From positions 1-22,448 of the forward strand of contig DASSLY010000065.1 in assembly GCA_035689185.1 (NCBI GenBank): 22,448 nt of DNA, given 5' to 3'. This stretch comes from DASSLY01 sp035689185 (GTDB lineage Bacteria; Actinomycetota; Actinomycetes; Actinomycetales; Dermatophilaceae). Of the stretch, positions 14,657-21,560 are shown piece after piece. The position numbers and the translations under genes are program-made. Below the pieces are notes generated by a model. The model had not been told where the DNA came from, did no database searches, and saw only the letters and a list, made by a program, of their open reading frames with translations. Positions within the stretch are counted from its first letter, which is position 1. Every line of letters starts with the position of its first letter.

Positions 14657-15378
14657 CGGGCGTCCCTGCTGATCACCACGTCGAAGTCGTAGCGGTCACC
14701 CCGGTAGATGGTCTGGGCCAGCTCCACCGGGCGGCCGGCCTCGGTGTAGCTCACCCGGGTCACGCGCAGGGCGGCAGCCCCGACCGGCTGGTCGAGGGCG
14801 TGCGCCTGGTCACGGTCGAGGTTGACCGCCTCGATGGTCTGCGCGGCCCGCTGAACCGTGGTGCCCAGGGACTCCATCTGCGCGTAGAGCGAGGACGTCA
14901 GGTCCAGCGCCGACCAGTCGACCCCGACCGGCGGCAGGCGCACCGCCTCCAGTGCCATGGGCTGGCCGTCGGCCAGGCGCAGCCGTTCCAGGGTGAGGAT
15001 CTGGGTCTGCGGGGCGATCCGCAGCCGCCGGGCCACCTCGTCGGGGGCAGGGGCCACCTGGGCACTGCGGATCTTCGTGGACGGTGTCAGGCCCCGAGCC
15101 ACCATGTCTTCGGTGAAGCTGGTCAGCCGCAGGGTCTTGGTGACGACCTCCGGGTCGGCGACGAAAGTCCCCGAACCGTGAACCTGGTACACCAGCCCGC
15201 GACGCCCCAGCAGCTCGATGGCGCGCCGTACGGTCATCCGGCTGACGCCCAGCTCTTGCATGAGGTCTCGTTCGGAGGGCAGGGTGTCGTGCGGCTGCAA
15301 CGCCGCAACCCTGCGGGCCAGCTCGTCGGCGACCCACTCGTACTTCGGCTGCTCGCCCTTCCCGACGGCACCGGGCAT
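14653..15378 (-). CDS. GntR-family regulator, HutC/DasR-type (UTRA domain)
   Basis: The gene encodes 241 residues from ATG 15378, two bases after the permease stop, with AAGGGG upstream. Residues 12-76 form the winged helix-turn-helix (LPSERDLMQELGVSRMTVRRAIELLGRRGLV, then VHGSGTFVA). Residues 90-235 form a UTRA effector domain (TSFTEDMVARGLTPSTKI, LTLERLRLADGQPMALEAV, RVTRVSYTEAGRPVELAQTIYRGDRYDF), the type that binds phosphorylated amino sugars such as GlcN-6-P or GlcNAc-6-P in DasR and NagR. Its place inside an amino-sugar operon and the two dre-like palindromes at the promoter suggest an autoregulated repressor released by a pathway intermediate. Confidence 0.92.
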   Translation of the reverse strand: MPGAVGKGEQPKYEWVADELARRVAALQPHDTLPSERDLMQELGVSRMTVRRAIELLGRRGLVYQVHGSGTFVADPEVVTKTLRLTSFTEDMVARGLTPSTKIRSAQVAPAPDEVARRLRIAPQTQILTLERLRLADGQPMALEAVRLPPVGVDWSALDLTSSLYAQMESLGTTVQRAAQTIEAVNLDRDQAHALDQPVGAAALRVTRVSYTEAGRPVELAQTIYRGDRYDFDVVISRDAR

Positions 15379-15380
15379 GG

Positions 15381-16217
15381 TCACCCCTTCACCGCGCCGG
15401 CCGACAGGCCGCTGACGAGGAAGCGCTGGGCGAAGATCGCGAACAGGACGGGCGGCAGGGTGGACAGGATCGTCGTCGCCGAGATGTCGCCCCAGCGGAT
15501 TCCCGTGCTGGTCACGAAATTCGCCGCCCCCAAGGTGATGGGTGTCGCGTTGGAGGAGGACAGCACGAGGGCGAAAAGGTAGTCGTTCCAGGAGAAGATG
15601 AACACCAGCACCGACACCGCGACCAGGGTCGGCGCCAGGATCGGCATGAGCACCGAGTACAGGATGCGGTAGGTGTTGGCCCCGTCGACCTTGGCGGCCT
15701 CCTCCAGCTCCACCGGCACGTCGCGGAAGCCGGCAGACAGCAGGATGATCGCCAGCGGCAGGTTGAGGAACGTGTTCGCCAGGACGAGTCCCCATACGGT
15801 GTCGAGCAGTTGGAGGTTCGACATGAGCAGGAAGTACGGGACCGCGAAGAAGATCGCCGGCAGCAGCCGCAGGCCGCTGGACGCGTTCATGATGAACCGG
15901 CCGCCGAAGCCCAGCCGGATGGCCGCGTAGGTGCTCGGCACGGCGATGAGCAAGACCAGGGCGACCGCGCCGGTGGCGATGAGCCCGGAGTTGAGGAAGA
16001 ACCGCGGGAAGTCGTAGCCGGCCGCACCCAGGGCGTTGGCGTAGTGCTCCGTCGTGGGCGCCCCGACCACCGTCGCCCCGCGGGAGATGTCCCCATCGGA
16101 TTTGAAGCTGACGAAAAGCGCGTTGAACCATGGGACGTTCACGGCGACGGCGAGCAGGCCGACCGCGAGTGTGGCGCCCCAGAGCCGTGGCCGGTGGTTG
16201 CGCGAGACCGTGCTCAT
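15381..16217 (-). CDS. Carbohydrate ABC transporter permease, MalG-type (CUT1)
   Basis: The gene encodes 278 residues from ATG 16217, overlapping the previous permease by four bases (ATGA). Six membrane segments are visible, beginning with LWGATLAVGLLAVAVNVPWF and ending with ILSTLPPVLFAIFAQRFLVSG. The cytoplasmic EAA loop, which docks the ATPase, reads EEAAKVDGANTYRILYSVLMP with the conserved Gly. It forms the channel half-dimer with the gene upstream and receives sugar from the lipoprotein encoded at the head of the operon. No ATPase gene is present, as is common for actinobacterial CUT1 systems that share the MsiK ATPase. Confidence 0.92.
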   Translation of the reverse strand: MSTVSRNHRPRLWGATLAVGLLAVAVNVPWFNALFVSFKSDGDISRGATVVGAPTTEHYANALGAAGYDFPRFFLNSGLIATGAVALVLLIAVPSTYAAIRLGFGGRFIMNASSGLRLLPAIFFAVPYFLLMSNLQLLDTVWGLVLANTFLNLPLAIILLSAGFRDVPVELEEAAKVDGANTYRILYSVLMPILAPTLVAVSVLVFIFSWNDYLFALVLSSSNATPITLGAANFVTSTGIRWGDISATTILSTLPPVLFAIFAQRFLVSGLSAGAVKG

Positions 16218-17095
16218 CCGGCTGCCCTGCTCGGGTTGACGATGCGCTTGACGAGGATCGGCACGAACGGGATGAGCGCGACCATGACGATCGTCGAGGC
16301 TGCGGCCGCCATACCGAACTGACCGGACTCGAAGGCGGTCTTGTAGATGTAGATGCTCAGTGTCGTGGTCTTGGTCCCGGGCCCGCCGGCCGTGAGCACG
16401 TAGATCACGTCGAAGGTCCGGATCGCGTCGATGAGCCTCAGGAAGACGGCCGCGAAGATGATCGGCTTCATGATCGGGATGACGATGGAGCCGAGCGTTC
16501 GCACCCGCCCGGCACCGTCGATCTGAGCCGCCTCAAGCACGTCGGTGGGGAAGGACTGCAGGCCGGCGTAGATGATGAGGAAGGTGAACGGCGTCCACTG
16601 CAGCACGTCGAGCAGGACCAGCAGCGGGATCACGGTGTCGGGCGCGAACAGGGAGATGTCCAGCCCGACTCCGCGCAGGAGCGCGGGCACCAGGCCGATA
16701 TCGCCGTTGAGCAGCAGGCGGAACATGACGCCGAGCAGCGCCGGGGCCACCATGATGGGAATCAGCAGCATGGTGAAGAACGCTCTCTTGCCGGGAAACT
16801 GCCGGTTGACCAGCAGCGCCAGCGCGAACCCGAGCACGGTCTCGATGACGGTGACCGTGAGTGCGAAGAGGACCGTGAAGCGGGCCGCCTGCAGGAAGTT
16901 CGCATTCGTGAGGACCGCTGCGAAGTTGTGCAGTCCGGTGAAGGGGACCGTGGGGTCCTGCAGGGACAGGCCGAAGGAGCCGGTCTGGATGCCTTGGTAG
17001 ACGGGGTATGCCACGAAGATCAGCGTGAAGATGATGAGGGGGGACCCCAACACCCATCTGGCGGCGGCGCCACGTGACGCCGGTGATGAGCTCAA
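16214..17095 (-). CDS. Carbohydrate ABC transporter permease, MalF-type (CUT1)
   Basis: The gene encodes 293 residues. The start is TTG 17095 because GGAGGAG lies nine bases upstream and no ATG or GTG fits better; a longer frame would run through that site. Residues 1-10 (SSSPASRGAA) are followed by membrane helix WVLGSPLIIFTLIFVAYPVY and five more. The EAA loop is LEAAQIDGAGRVRTLGSIVIP, and the late YVLTAGGPGTKTTTLSIYIY is characteristic of MalF-like permeases (the GGPxxxT motif). It pairs with the following permease. An 84-base gap containing a hairpin separates it from the binding-protein gene. Confidence 0.9.
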   Translation of the reverse strand: MSSSPASRGAAARWVLGSPLIIFTLIFVAYPVYQGIQTGSFGLSLQDPTVPFTGLHNFAAVLTNANFLQAARFTVLFALTVTVIETVLGFALALLVNRQFPGKRAFFTMLLIPIMVAPALLGVMFRLLLNGDIGLVPALLRGVGLDISLFAPDTVIPLLVLLDVLQWTPFTFLIIYAGLQSFPTDVLEAAQIDGAGRVRTLGSIVIPIMKPIIFAAVFLRLIDAIRTFDVIYVLTAGGPGTKTTTLSIYIYKTAFESGQFGMAAAASTIVMVALIPFVPILVKRIVNPSRAAG

Positions 17096-17135
17096 CGTCG
17101 TTCTCCTCCAAGAGTTTTGGGGGGGCCGGCTCGGC

Positions 17136-17165
17136 CGGCAGGGTTTCGGTCGCACGACCCTGCCG
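17136..17165 (-). promoter_or_regulatory. Intercistronic hairpin between binding-protein and permease genes
   Basis: CGGCAGGGT (17136-17144) and ACCCTGCCG (17157-17165) form a perfect 9-base-pair stem with a 12-base loop. A second short GCCGG/CCGGC stem overlaps it at 17125-17139. It is placed 14 bases after the binding-protein stop on the minus strand and is not followed by a U-tract. In ABC operons a hairpin here commonly stabilises the upstream mRNA so that binding protein is made in excess. Partial termination is another possibility. Confidence 0.55.
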
Positions 17166-17179
17166 ACCGGCGGCGTGTC

Positions 17180-18520
17180 TCAGCCGAGCAGGCTCTGCAG
17201 GTTCGCGTTGGCCTGCTTCAGGGCCGCACCCGGGTCCTGCTGACCCACCCAGGCGCCACTGAGGTCCTCGGCGAGCTTGCTGTAGGCCTGGAACGTGTTC
17301 GGGAAGACCGGCACCGAGTAGCCGTACTTGTCGATCGACTCCGCGATCTTGTCGAACGCCGGGTTGATGGACGCGTTGGCCTTCAAGACGCTGGGCATGG
17401 CGGGGATGCCGCCGGCCTTGGCGTATGCGGTCATCGCCTCCGGGGTCGCCAGGTAGCCGAGGAACTTCGTGGCCGCACCCTTGTTCTCCGAGTACTTGTT
17501 CAGCGCCACGGCCAGGGCGTGCACGTGCGTCTTCTGTCCCGGGACCGGGGCGATGGCGATCTTGCCCGCGACCACCGGTGACTTCGCCTTGTCGTTGAGC
17601 TCGGCGAAGCCAGCCGACCACTGGATGGCGAACGCCGTCGACCCGGACTTCAGGGCGGCCTGGGTCTCGGGGAACTCGGCCTGCGAGCTGTCCTTGGAGG
17701 TCCACCCGTTGGTGTAGACCGTGCTGTACACCTTCACCGCCTTGGCCGCCTCCGGGGTCTCCAGGTTGGCCTTCCCGTCGGGGGTGGTCCAGCTCCCGCC
17801 TTCTCCCCACAGCACGTCATCCCAGATCATCGTGTTGTAGAGCAGGTTCTTGGCGGCAAGGATCGTGCCGTACTGCGTCGGGGACTTGGGGTTGGCGGAC
17901 TTGCTGAACCACGCCGACATCGCGACGTAGTCGCTCCAGTCCCACTGCTCGGGCGCCTTGGGGTCGCGCCGCTCGCCGATGGCCTTGGCGGCCATCGCCT
18001 GGTAGGCCGGCCACTGGTCCTTGGCGCTCAGCAGCGCGTCGACCAGGTCCTTGCGGTAGAGCAGGAAGTGGTTAGAGACGTCCAGCGGAAGCGCGTACTG
18101 CTTCCCCTGGAACTTCAGGCCGTCCACCGCGACCGGGAAGTAGTTGCTCGCGTCGACCGAGGTCAGCGGATCCAGCGCGTTGGCGTACTGGCCGACGTTG
18201 TAGCTGGCCACGAAGTAGATGTCCTGCTGGCTGGACTTCGCGGCCATGAGGGTGGCCTCCTTGGAGAAGGTGTCCTGCCGTGACAGGAGCGTCATCTCGA
18301 CCTTGACGTTGTCCTTCGCGCCCGGCCCGGCGTTGTAGGCCGCCACGACCTTGCCCATGGCCTCGCCCTCAGGTCCGGGCCACAGGACCATCTTCACCGT
18401 GCCGGTGCCGCTGCCCTGGCCGCCGCCCGCACCCCCGCTACCGCTGCCAGTGCTCGGTGCGCATCCTGCCAACGCGATGCCGGCGAGGAGGGCTGCCCCG
18501 AAGCGGGCCTTCCGATTCAT
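17180..18520 (-). CDS. Sugar-binding lipoprotein of CUT1 ABC transporter
   Basis: The gene encodes 446 residues from ATG 18520, with AGGAG six bases upstream. The N-terminus MNRKARFG, a hydrophobic core and lipobox LAGC (residues 17-20) mark a lipoprotein anchored through C20, followed by a Gly/Ser linker (21-40). The rest is an extracellular solute-binding protein family 1 fold: VKMVLWPGPEGEAMGKVVAAYN, IYFVASYNVGQYANALDPL, ALPLDVSNHFLLYRKDLV, ATKFLGYLATPEAMTAYA and a C-terminal DPGAALKQANANLQSLL. It captures the substrate and delivers it to the two permeases. Given nanE and nanK in the operon, ManNAc, sialic acid or an amino-sugar oligomer is likely. It is the first gene of the operon. Confidence 0.92.
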   Translation of the reverse strand: MNRKARFGAALLAGIALAGCAPSTGSGSGGAGGGQGSGTGTVKMVLWPGPEGEAMGKVVAAYNAGPGAKDNVKVEMTLLSRQDTFSKEATLMAAKSSQQDIYFVASYNVGQYANALDPLTSVDASNYFPVAVDGLKFQGKQYALPLDVSNHFLLYRKDLVDALLSAKDQWPAYQAMAAKAIGERRDPKAPEQWDWSDYVAMSAWFSKSANPKSPTQYGTILAAKNLLYNTMIWDDVLWGEGGSWTTPDGKANLETPEAAKAVKVYSTVYTNGWTSKDSSQAEFPETQAALKSGSTAFAIQWSAGFAELNDKAKSPVVAGKIAIAPVPGQKTHVHALAVALNKYSENKGAATKFLGYLATPEAMTAYAKAGGIPAMPSVLKANASINPAFDKIAESIDKYGYSVPVFPNTFQAYSKLAEDLSGAWVGQQDPGAALKQANANLQSLLG

Positions 18521-18532
18521 GCTCTACTCCTA

Positions 18533-18548
18533 ACTGGTACGGACCAAT
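18533..18548. promoter_or_regulatory. dre-like GntR operator, proximal site
   Basis: ACTGGTACGGACCAAT matches the DasR/NagR-type operator consensus ACTGGTCTAGACCACT (as I recall it) at the TGGT....ACCA arms. It lies between the predicted transcription start and the Shine-Dalgarno of the binding-protein gene, 13 bases upstream of the ATG, so a bound repressor would block elongation or initiation. The cognate regulator is probably the GntR protein encoded in the operon. Confidence 0.65.
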
Positions 18549-18554
18549 ATGCCG

Positions 18555-18584
18555 AGGCTAGGACATGGCGAGCGTAGTTGTCCA
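18555..18584 (-). promoter_or_regulatory. Predicted promoter of the amino-sugar operon
   Basis: On the minus strand TGGACA (18584-18579) resembles a -35 and TAGCCT (18560-18555) fits a TANNNT -10, with an 18-base spacer. Transcription would start near 18548, at the edge of the proximal operator. The element is bracketed by the two dre-like palindromes. It is predicted by eye only. Confidence 0.5.
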
Positions 18585-18597
18585 GACTTCGATGAAT

Positions 18598-18613
18598 AAT
18601 GGTCCGGACCACT
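18598..18613. promoter_or_regulatory. dre-like GntR operator, distal site
   Basis: AATGGTCCGGACCACT contains the perfect 12-base palindrome TGGTCCGGACCA. It lies just upstream of the predicted -35 box. Its centre is 65 bases from the centre of the proximal site, about six helical turns, so two dimers could bind the same face of the DNA. It also lies 18 bases beyond the stop of the PPOX-class gene, which is transcribed in the same direction. Confidence 0.65.
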
Positions 18614-18631
18614 TGCCGGCCCGGGCCAGCC

Positions 18632-19186
18632 TCACGAACGGAACCGCCACCGCGTGGCCGTCGGCATCTGCCCCCACGCCAGCACCGTGACCGGGTCGAC
18701 GCGATACAGGCCACCCTGGGCCCAGCTGGTCGCCTCCGGCTCGTAACCCGGGTACTTCGACCGGAAGGCGGCGGCAAGCTGCTCGCCCACGCCCAACCCT
18801 GGGACCACCGGCACCGCCACGCCGCGAATCAGGACGACGTCGTCGCTGCCATCCAGGTGCACAGCCACCGAGGGGTTGGCCGCGAGGTTGCGGTTCTTCA
18901 CGGTGTCGGGGGCTCCGGTCTCCAGGTACAGGGAGCCAGCGACGAGCACCCCCCAGATGGGCACGACATGCGGCAGCCCGCGCGGGGTGACGGTGGCCAG
19001 CCAGTATGCCGGCGCCGCCGCCAGCCGCTGGACCACGTGGTCCCACCGCACGAACGTGCCGCCCTGCTGGGGGACGCCGTAGCTGTCCGGCGGGCTGGTG
19101 GGCCGGTCCCGGGTCGGCGCGGTGTGCGCGGCGAACGCGGCGAACGCGGCGAACGCGGCGGGCTCAGGATGTTCGGGTGCGCTCAT
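18632..19186 (-). CDS. PPOX-class FMN/F420-binding protein
   Basis: The gene encodes 184 residues from ATG 19186; an ATG three codons earlier (19195) is also possible, and neither has a strong ribosome-binding site. After a low-complexity N-terminus (AAF repeats, residues 11-20) comes a pyridoxamine-5'-phosphate-oxidase-like split barrel: YWLATVTPRGLPHVVPIWGV, LYLETGAPDTVKNRNLAANPSVAVHLDG, VLIRGVAV and a C-terminal RVDPVTVLAWG. This arrangement resembles actinobacterial PPOX-class proteins that bind FMN or F420. The reaction is unknown. It is divergent from the alpha-hydroxy-acid oxidase gene and lies upstream of the amino-sugar operon on the same strand. Confidence 0.82.
   Translation of the reverse strand: MSAPEHPEPAAFAAFAAFAAHTAPTRDRPTSPPDSYGVPQQGGTFVRWDHVVQRLAAAPAYWLATVTPRGLPHVVPIWGVLVAGSLYLETGAPDTVKNRNLAANPSVAVHLDGSDDVVLIRGVAVPVVPGLGVGEQLAAAFRSKYPGYEPEATSWAQGGLYRVDPVTVLAWGQMPTATRWRFRS
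19131..19157. repeat. Three 9-base tandem repeats inside the PPOX-class gene
   Basis: GCGAACGCG is repeated three times without error (19131-19139, 19140-19148, 19149-19157). On the minus strand it encodes an Ala-Ala-Phe tripeptide array near the N-terminus of the PPOX-class protein. The unit is a multiple of three, so changes in copy number would lengthen or shorten the protein without a frameshift. Confidence 0.85.
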
Positions 19187-19264
19187 GGCTCGCATCGTCC
19201 ACGAAGCCACCGACAGCGCCGCAACGCGCGGCTCGGCGACCTTCCAGTGCAGGGCCAGGTGGGA

Positions 19265-19276
19265 TAGAAATCGGGA
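19265..19276 (+). promoter_or_regulatory. Possible -10 element of a leaderless transcript
   Basis: TAGAAA (19265-19270) resembles a -10 hexamer and ends six bases before the ATG at 19277. No good Shine-Dalgarno is present, so transcription may begin at the A of ATG. No convincing -35 is seen. Confidence 0.35.
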
Positions 19277-20494
19277 ATGGCCGCCCGTCGCTGGCCGCGC
19301 TGGACCGAGATTGGGCCACTGCTGCGGCCGCTCACCACCGTGCGGGACCCGCTCGGCCGGCGCCTCGCCACAACGGCCTCCATCCCGGACCTGCGTCGGC
19401 TGGCGCGGCGCCGAGCACCCCGTGCCGTCTTCGACTACACCGAAGGCGCCGCCGGGGCGGAGCTGGCGTTGCGCCGGTCGCGCGAGGCCTACGCGCGGGT
19501 CGAGTTCCGGCCCCAGGTGCTGCAGGACGTCTCCCGGGTCGACACTTCCACGACCATCCTCGGGAGCGCGGCGTCTCTGCCGCTCGTGTTCGCACCGACA
19601 GGCTTCACGCGAATGATGCACACCGAGGGCGAGACGGCCGTGGCGCGCGTCGCGGCTCGCGTCGGCATCCCGTACGCGTTGTCGACCATGGGCACGACCT
19701 CCATCGAGGCACTCGCCGCGGCGGCGCCGGGCGCACGGCGGTGGTTCCAGCTGTACTTGTGGCGCGACCGCGACGCGAGCCGCGACTTCGTCGCGCGTGC
19801 CCGGGCCGCGGGGTACGAGGCCCTGGTGCTCACCGTCGACACGCCCGTTCCGGGTCGCCGGCTGCGAGACGTGCGCAACGGCCTCACCCTCCCTCCGGCC
19901 CTGTCCCCGCGGACCCTCGGTGAGGCAGCGCTGCACCCGGCGTGGTGGTTCGACCTGCTGACGACCGAACCCCTCGAGTTCGCGTCACTGCACCGTTTCG
20001 AGGGCACGGTCGCCGAGCTGGTCGCGCAGATGTTCGACCCGAGCACGACGATGGCGGACCTGGCGTGGCTGCGGTCCGTGTGGGAGGGCCCGCTGGTGGT
20101 CAAGGGAGTCCAGACCGTCGATGACGCCCGTTCGGTGGTCGCGGCGGGCGCGGACGCCGTGGTCGTCTCCAACCATGGTGGGCGACAGTTGGACCGGGCT
20201 CCCACCCCGCTGGAGGTGCTGCCCCAGGTCGTGGACGCCGTCGGCGACCGCGCCGAGGTGTTCGTCGACGGCGGCATCCTCTCGGGCGCCGATGTCGTGG
20301 CCGCGGTGGCCTGCGGCGCCCGCGCAGCCCTGGTCGGCCGGGCATACCTCTATGGCCTGATGGCAGGCGGCGAGCGCGGGGTGCAGCGCGCGGCAGACAT
20401 CCTGCGCGAGGAGTTCGCCGGGACCCTCGCCCTGCTCGGGGTCGCGGCCGTCGCCGACCTGCGTCGCGATCATGTACGGCTACGTGGCACCTGA
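19277..20494 (+). CDS. FMN-dependent alpha-hydroxy-acid oxidase/dehydrogenase (LldD family)
   Basis: The gene encodes 405 residues from ATG 19277. The enzyme oxidises an L-2-hydroxy acid (lactate, glycolate, mandelate or similar) to the 2-oxo acid with FMN in a TIM barrel. All usual active-site residues are present: Y54 in VFDYTEGAAG, Y160 in WFQLYLW, D188 and R195 in LTVDTPVPGRRL, K276 in VVKGVQT, H300 and R303 in VVSNHGGRQLD, and the phosphate-binding VFVDGGILSGADVVAAVACGA and GRAYLYGL. There is no signal peptide and no membrane insert like that of mandelate dehydrogenase. The substrate is not decided by sequence. It heads a same-strand group with an amidase 16 bases downstream and an SDR. 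Confidence 0.93.
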   Translation: MAARRWPRWTEIGPLLRPLTTVRDPLGRRLATTASIPDLRRLARRRAPRAVFDYTEGAAGAELALRRSREAYARVEFRPQVLQDVSRVDTSTTILGSAASLPLVFAPTGFTRMMHTEGETAVARVAARVGIPYALSTMGTTSIEALAAAAPGARRWFQLYLWRDRDASRDFVARARAAGYEALVLTVDTPVPGRRLRDVRNGLTLPPALSPRTLGEAALHPAWWFDLLTTEPLEFASLHRFEGTVAELVAQMFDPSTTMADLAWLRSVWEGPLVVKGVQTVDDARSVVAAGADAVVVSNHGGRQLDRAPTPLEVLPQVVDAVGDRAEVFVDGGILSGADVVAAVACGARAALVGRAYLYGLMAGGERGVQRAADILREEFAGTLALLGVAAVADLRRDHVRLRGT

Positions 20495-20509
20495 GGTACG
20501 TTTCCGAAG

Positions 20510-21517
20510 ATGGACGTCGTGGAGTTCACGCCCGATCGTGAGCGGTACGCCTTCACCTTCGGTGGCGCGGCGCCCGTGATGACCGTCAAGCCCGGCACCG
20601 CCCTGCGACTGTGGTCCGATGACGCCTTCTGCGGTGCTCTGCGCAGTCCGGACCACCTGTCCAGCGAGAGGGTCGACCTGCGTTTCGTCAACCCGCAGAC
20701 CGGCCCGTTCTACGTCGAGGGCGCCGAGCCCGGGGATACGCTGGTGCTGCACCTGGTGTCGCTGGAGCCGGCCCGCGACTGGGGCGCATCGGCTGCCATC
20801 CCGTTCTTCGGCGGTATGACGGGCACCGATCGCGTTGTCACACTTCAGGATCCGCTGCCAGACACCACCTGGATCTACGAGCTCGACCGGGATCGCAACA
20901 CCGTGGCCTTTGCCGCCAGGCACAGCGACCACCGCATCGAGCTGCCCGTTGAGCCGATGCTCGGCACCGTGGGCGTGGCACCGGCCGGCGGCGAGGTCAG
21001 ATCCTCCCTCGTGCCCGACCGTTTCGGCGGCAACATGGACACGCCGCAGATGCGTGCGGGGACGACCGTCTTCCTCGGCGTCAACGTCGAGGGCGCGCTG
21101 TTCTCGATCGGGGACGGCCACTACCGGCAGGGCGAGGGCGAGGCCTGCGGCACGGCGGTCGAAGGTGCCATGACGACGACGCTGGTGGTCGAGCTCATCC
21201 AGGGCGGGGCGCCTGCATGGCCCCGGCTCGAGGACGACACCCAGTGGATGACCGTGGGCTCCAGCCGCCCGATGGAGGACTCGTGGCGGATCGCCAACGC
21301 CGAGCTCGTCCGTTGGGTCGCGCAGCTCTACGGCCTGCACCTGATGGACGCCTACCAGCTCTGCTCCCAGGTCGCCCTGGCCCCGGTGGCCAACGTGGTT
21401 GACGCGAACTACAGCGTCGCGGTCAAGGCGCCCAAGGCACTGCTCCCAGCCGCCGAGGCGTTCGACGGCATCCACGCCGACCTGAGCGCCCGGGCCCGCT
21501 CACTTCGCACCACCTGA
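20510..21517 (+). CDS. Acetamidase/formamidase-family amidase
   Basis: The gene encodes 335 residues from ATG 20510, 16 bases after the previous stop. The FmdA/AmdA fold is shown by MTVKPGTALRLWSDDAF (24-40), NPQTGPFYVEGAEPGDTLVLHL (61-82), GTVGVAP, NMDTPQM (175-181), VFLGVNVEGALFSIGDGHYRQGEGEACGTAVEG (187-219, with D202, H204, E209 and C213 in the conserved GDxHxxQGxGExCGTA motif). These enzymes hydrolyse short aliphatic amides to ammonia and an acid. Length is close to the usual 300-410 residues. Ribosome binding is unclear: GAGG lies 14 bases upstream, while TACGTT seven bases upstream could be a -10 for a leaderless mRNA. Its actual substrate is unknown. Confidence 0.9.
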   Translation: MDVVEFTPDRERYAFTFGGAAPVMTVKPGTALRLWSDDAFCGALRSPDHLSSERVDLRFVNPQTGPFYVEGAEPGDTLVLHLVSLEPARDWGASAAIPFFGGMTGTDRVVTLQDPLPDTTWIYELDRDRNTVAFAARHSDHRIELPVEPMLGTVGVAPAGGEVRSSLVPDRFGGNMDTPQMRAGTTVFLGVNVEGALFSIGDGHYRQGEGEACGTAVEGAMTTTLVVELIQGGAPAWPRLEDDTQWMTVGSSRPMEDSWRIANAELVRWVAQLYGLHLMDAYQLCSQVALAPVANVVDANYSVAVKAPKALLPAAEAFDGIHADLSARARSLRTT

Positions 21518-21560
21518 GCCTGCCCGAACACACCCGTCCTCCTCACGGAAGGCCAGCTCC

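Noticed and set aside
15182..15193. CTGGTACACCAG palindrome inside gntR as a third operator
   Set aside because: The spacing between TGGT and ACCA is two bases rather than the four seen in the two promoter sites, and it lies within coding sequence.
15379..16131. 5' extension of the gntR frame to 492 codons
   Set aside because: The extension overlaps the permease gene in another frame and has low-complexity Arg/Gly/His sequence; the ATG at 15378 has a ribosome-binding site and the HTH begins right after it.
16533..17810. 425-codon minus-strand frame
   Set aside because: It is an out-of-frame shadow of the binding-protein and permease genes.
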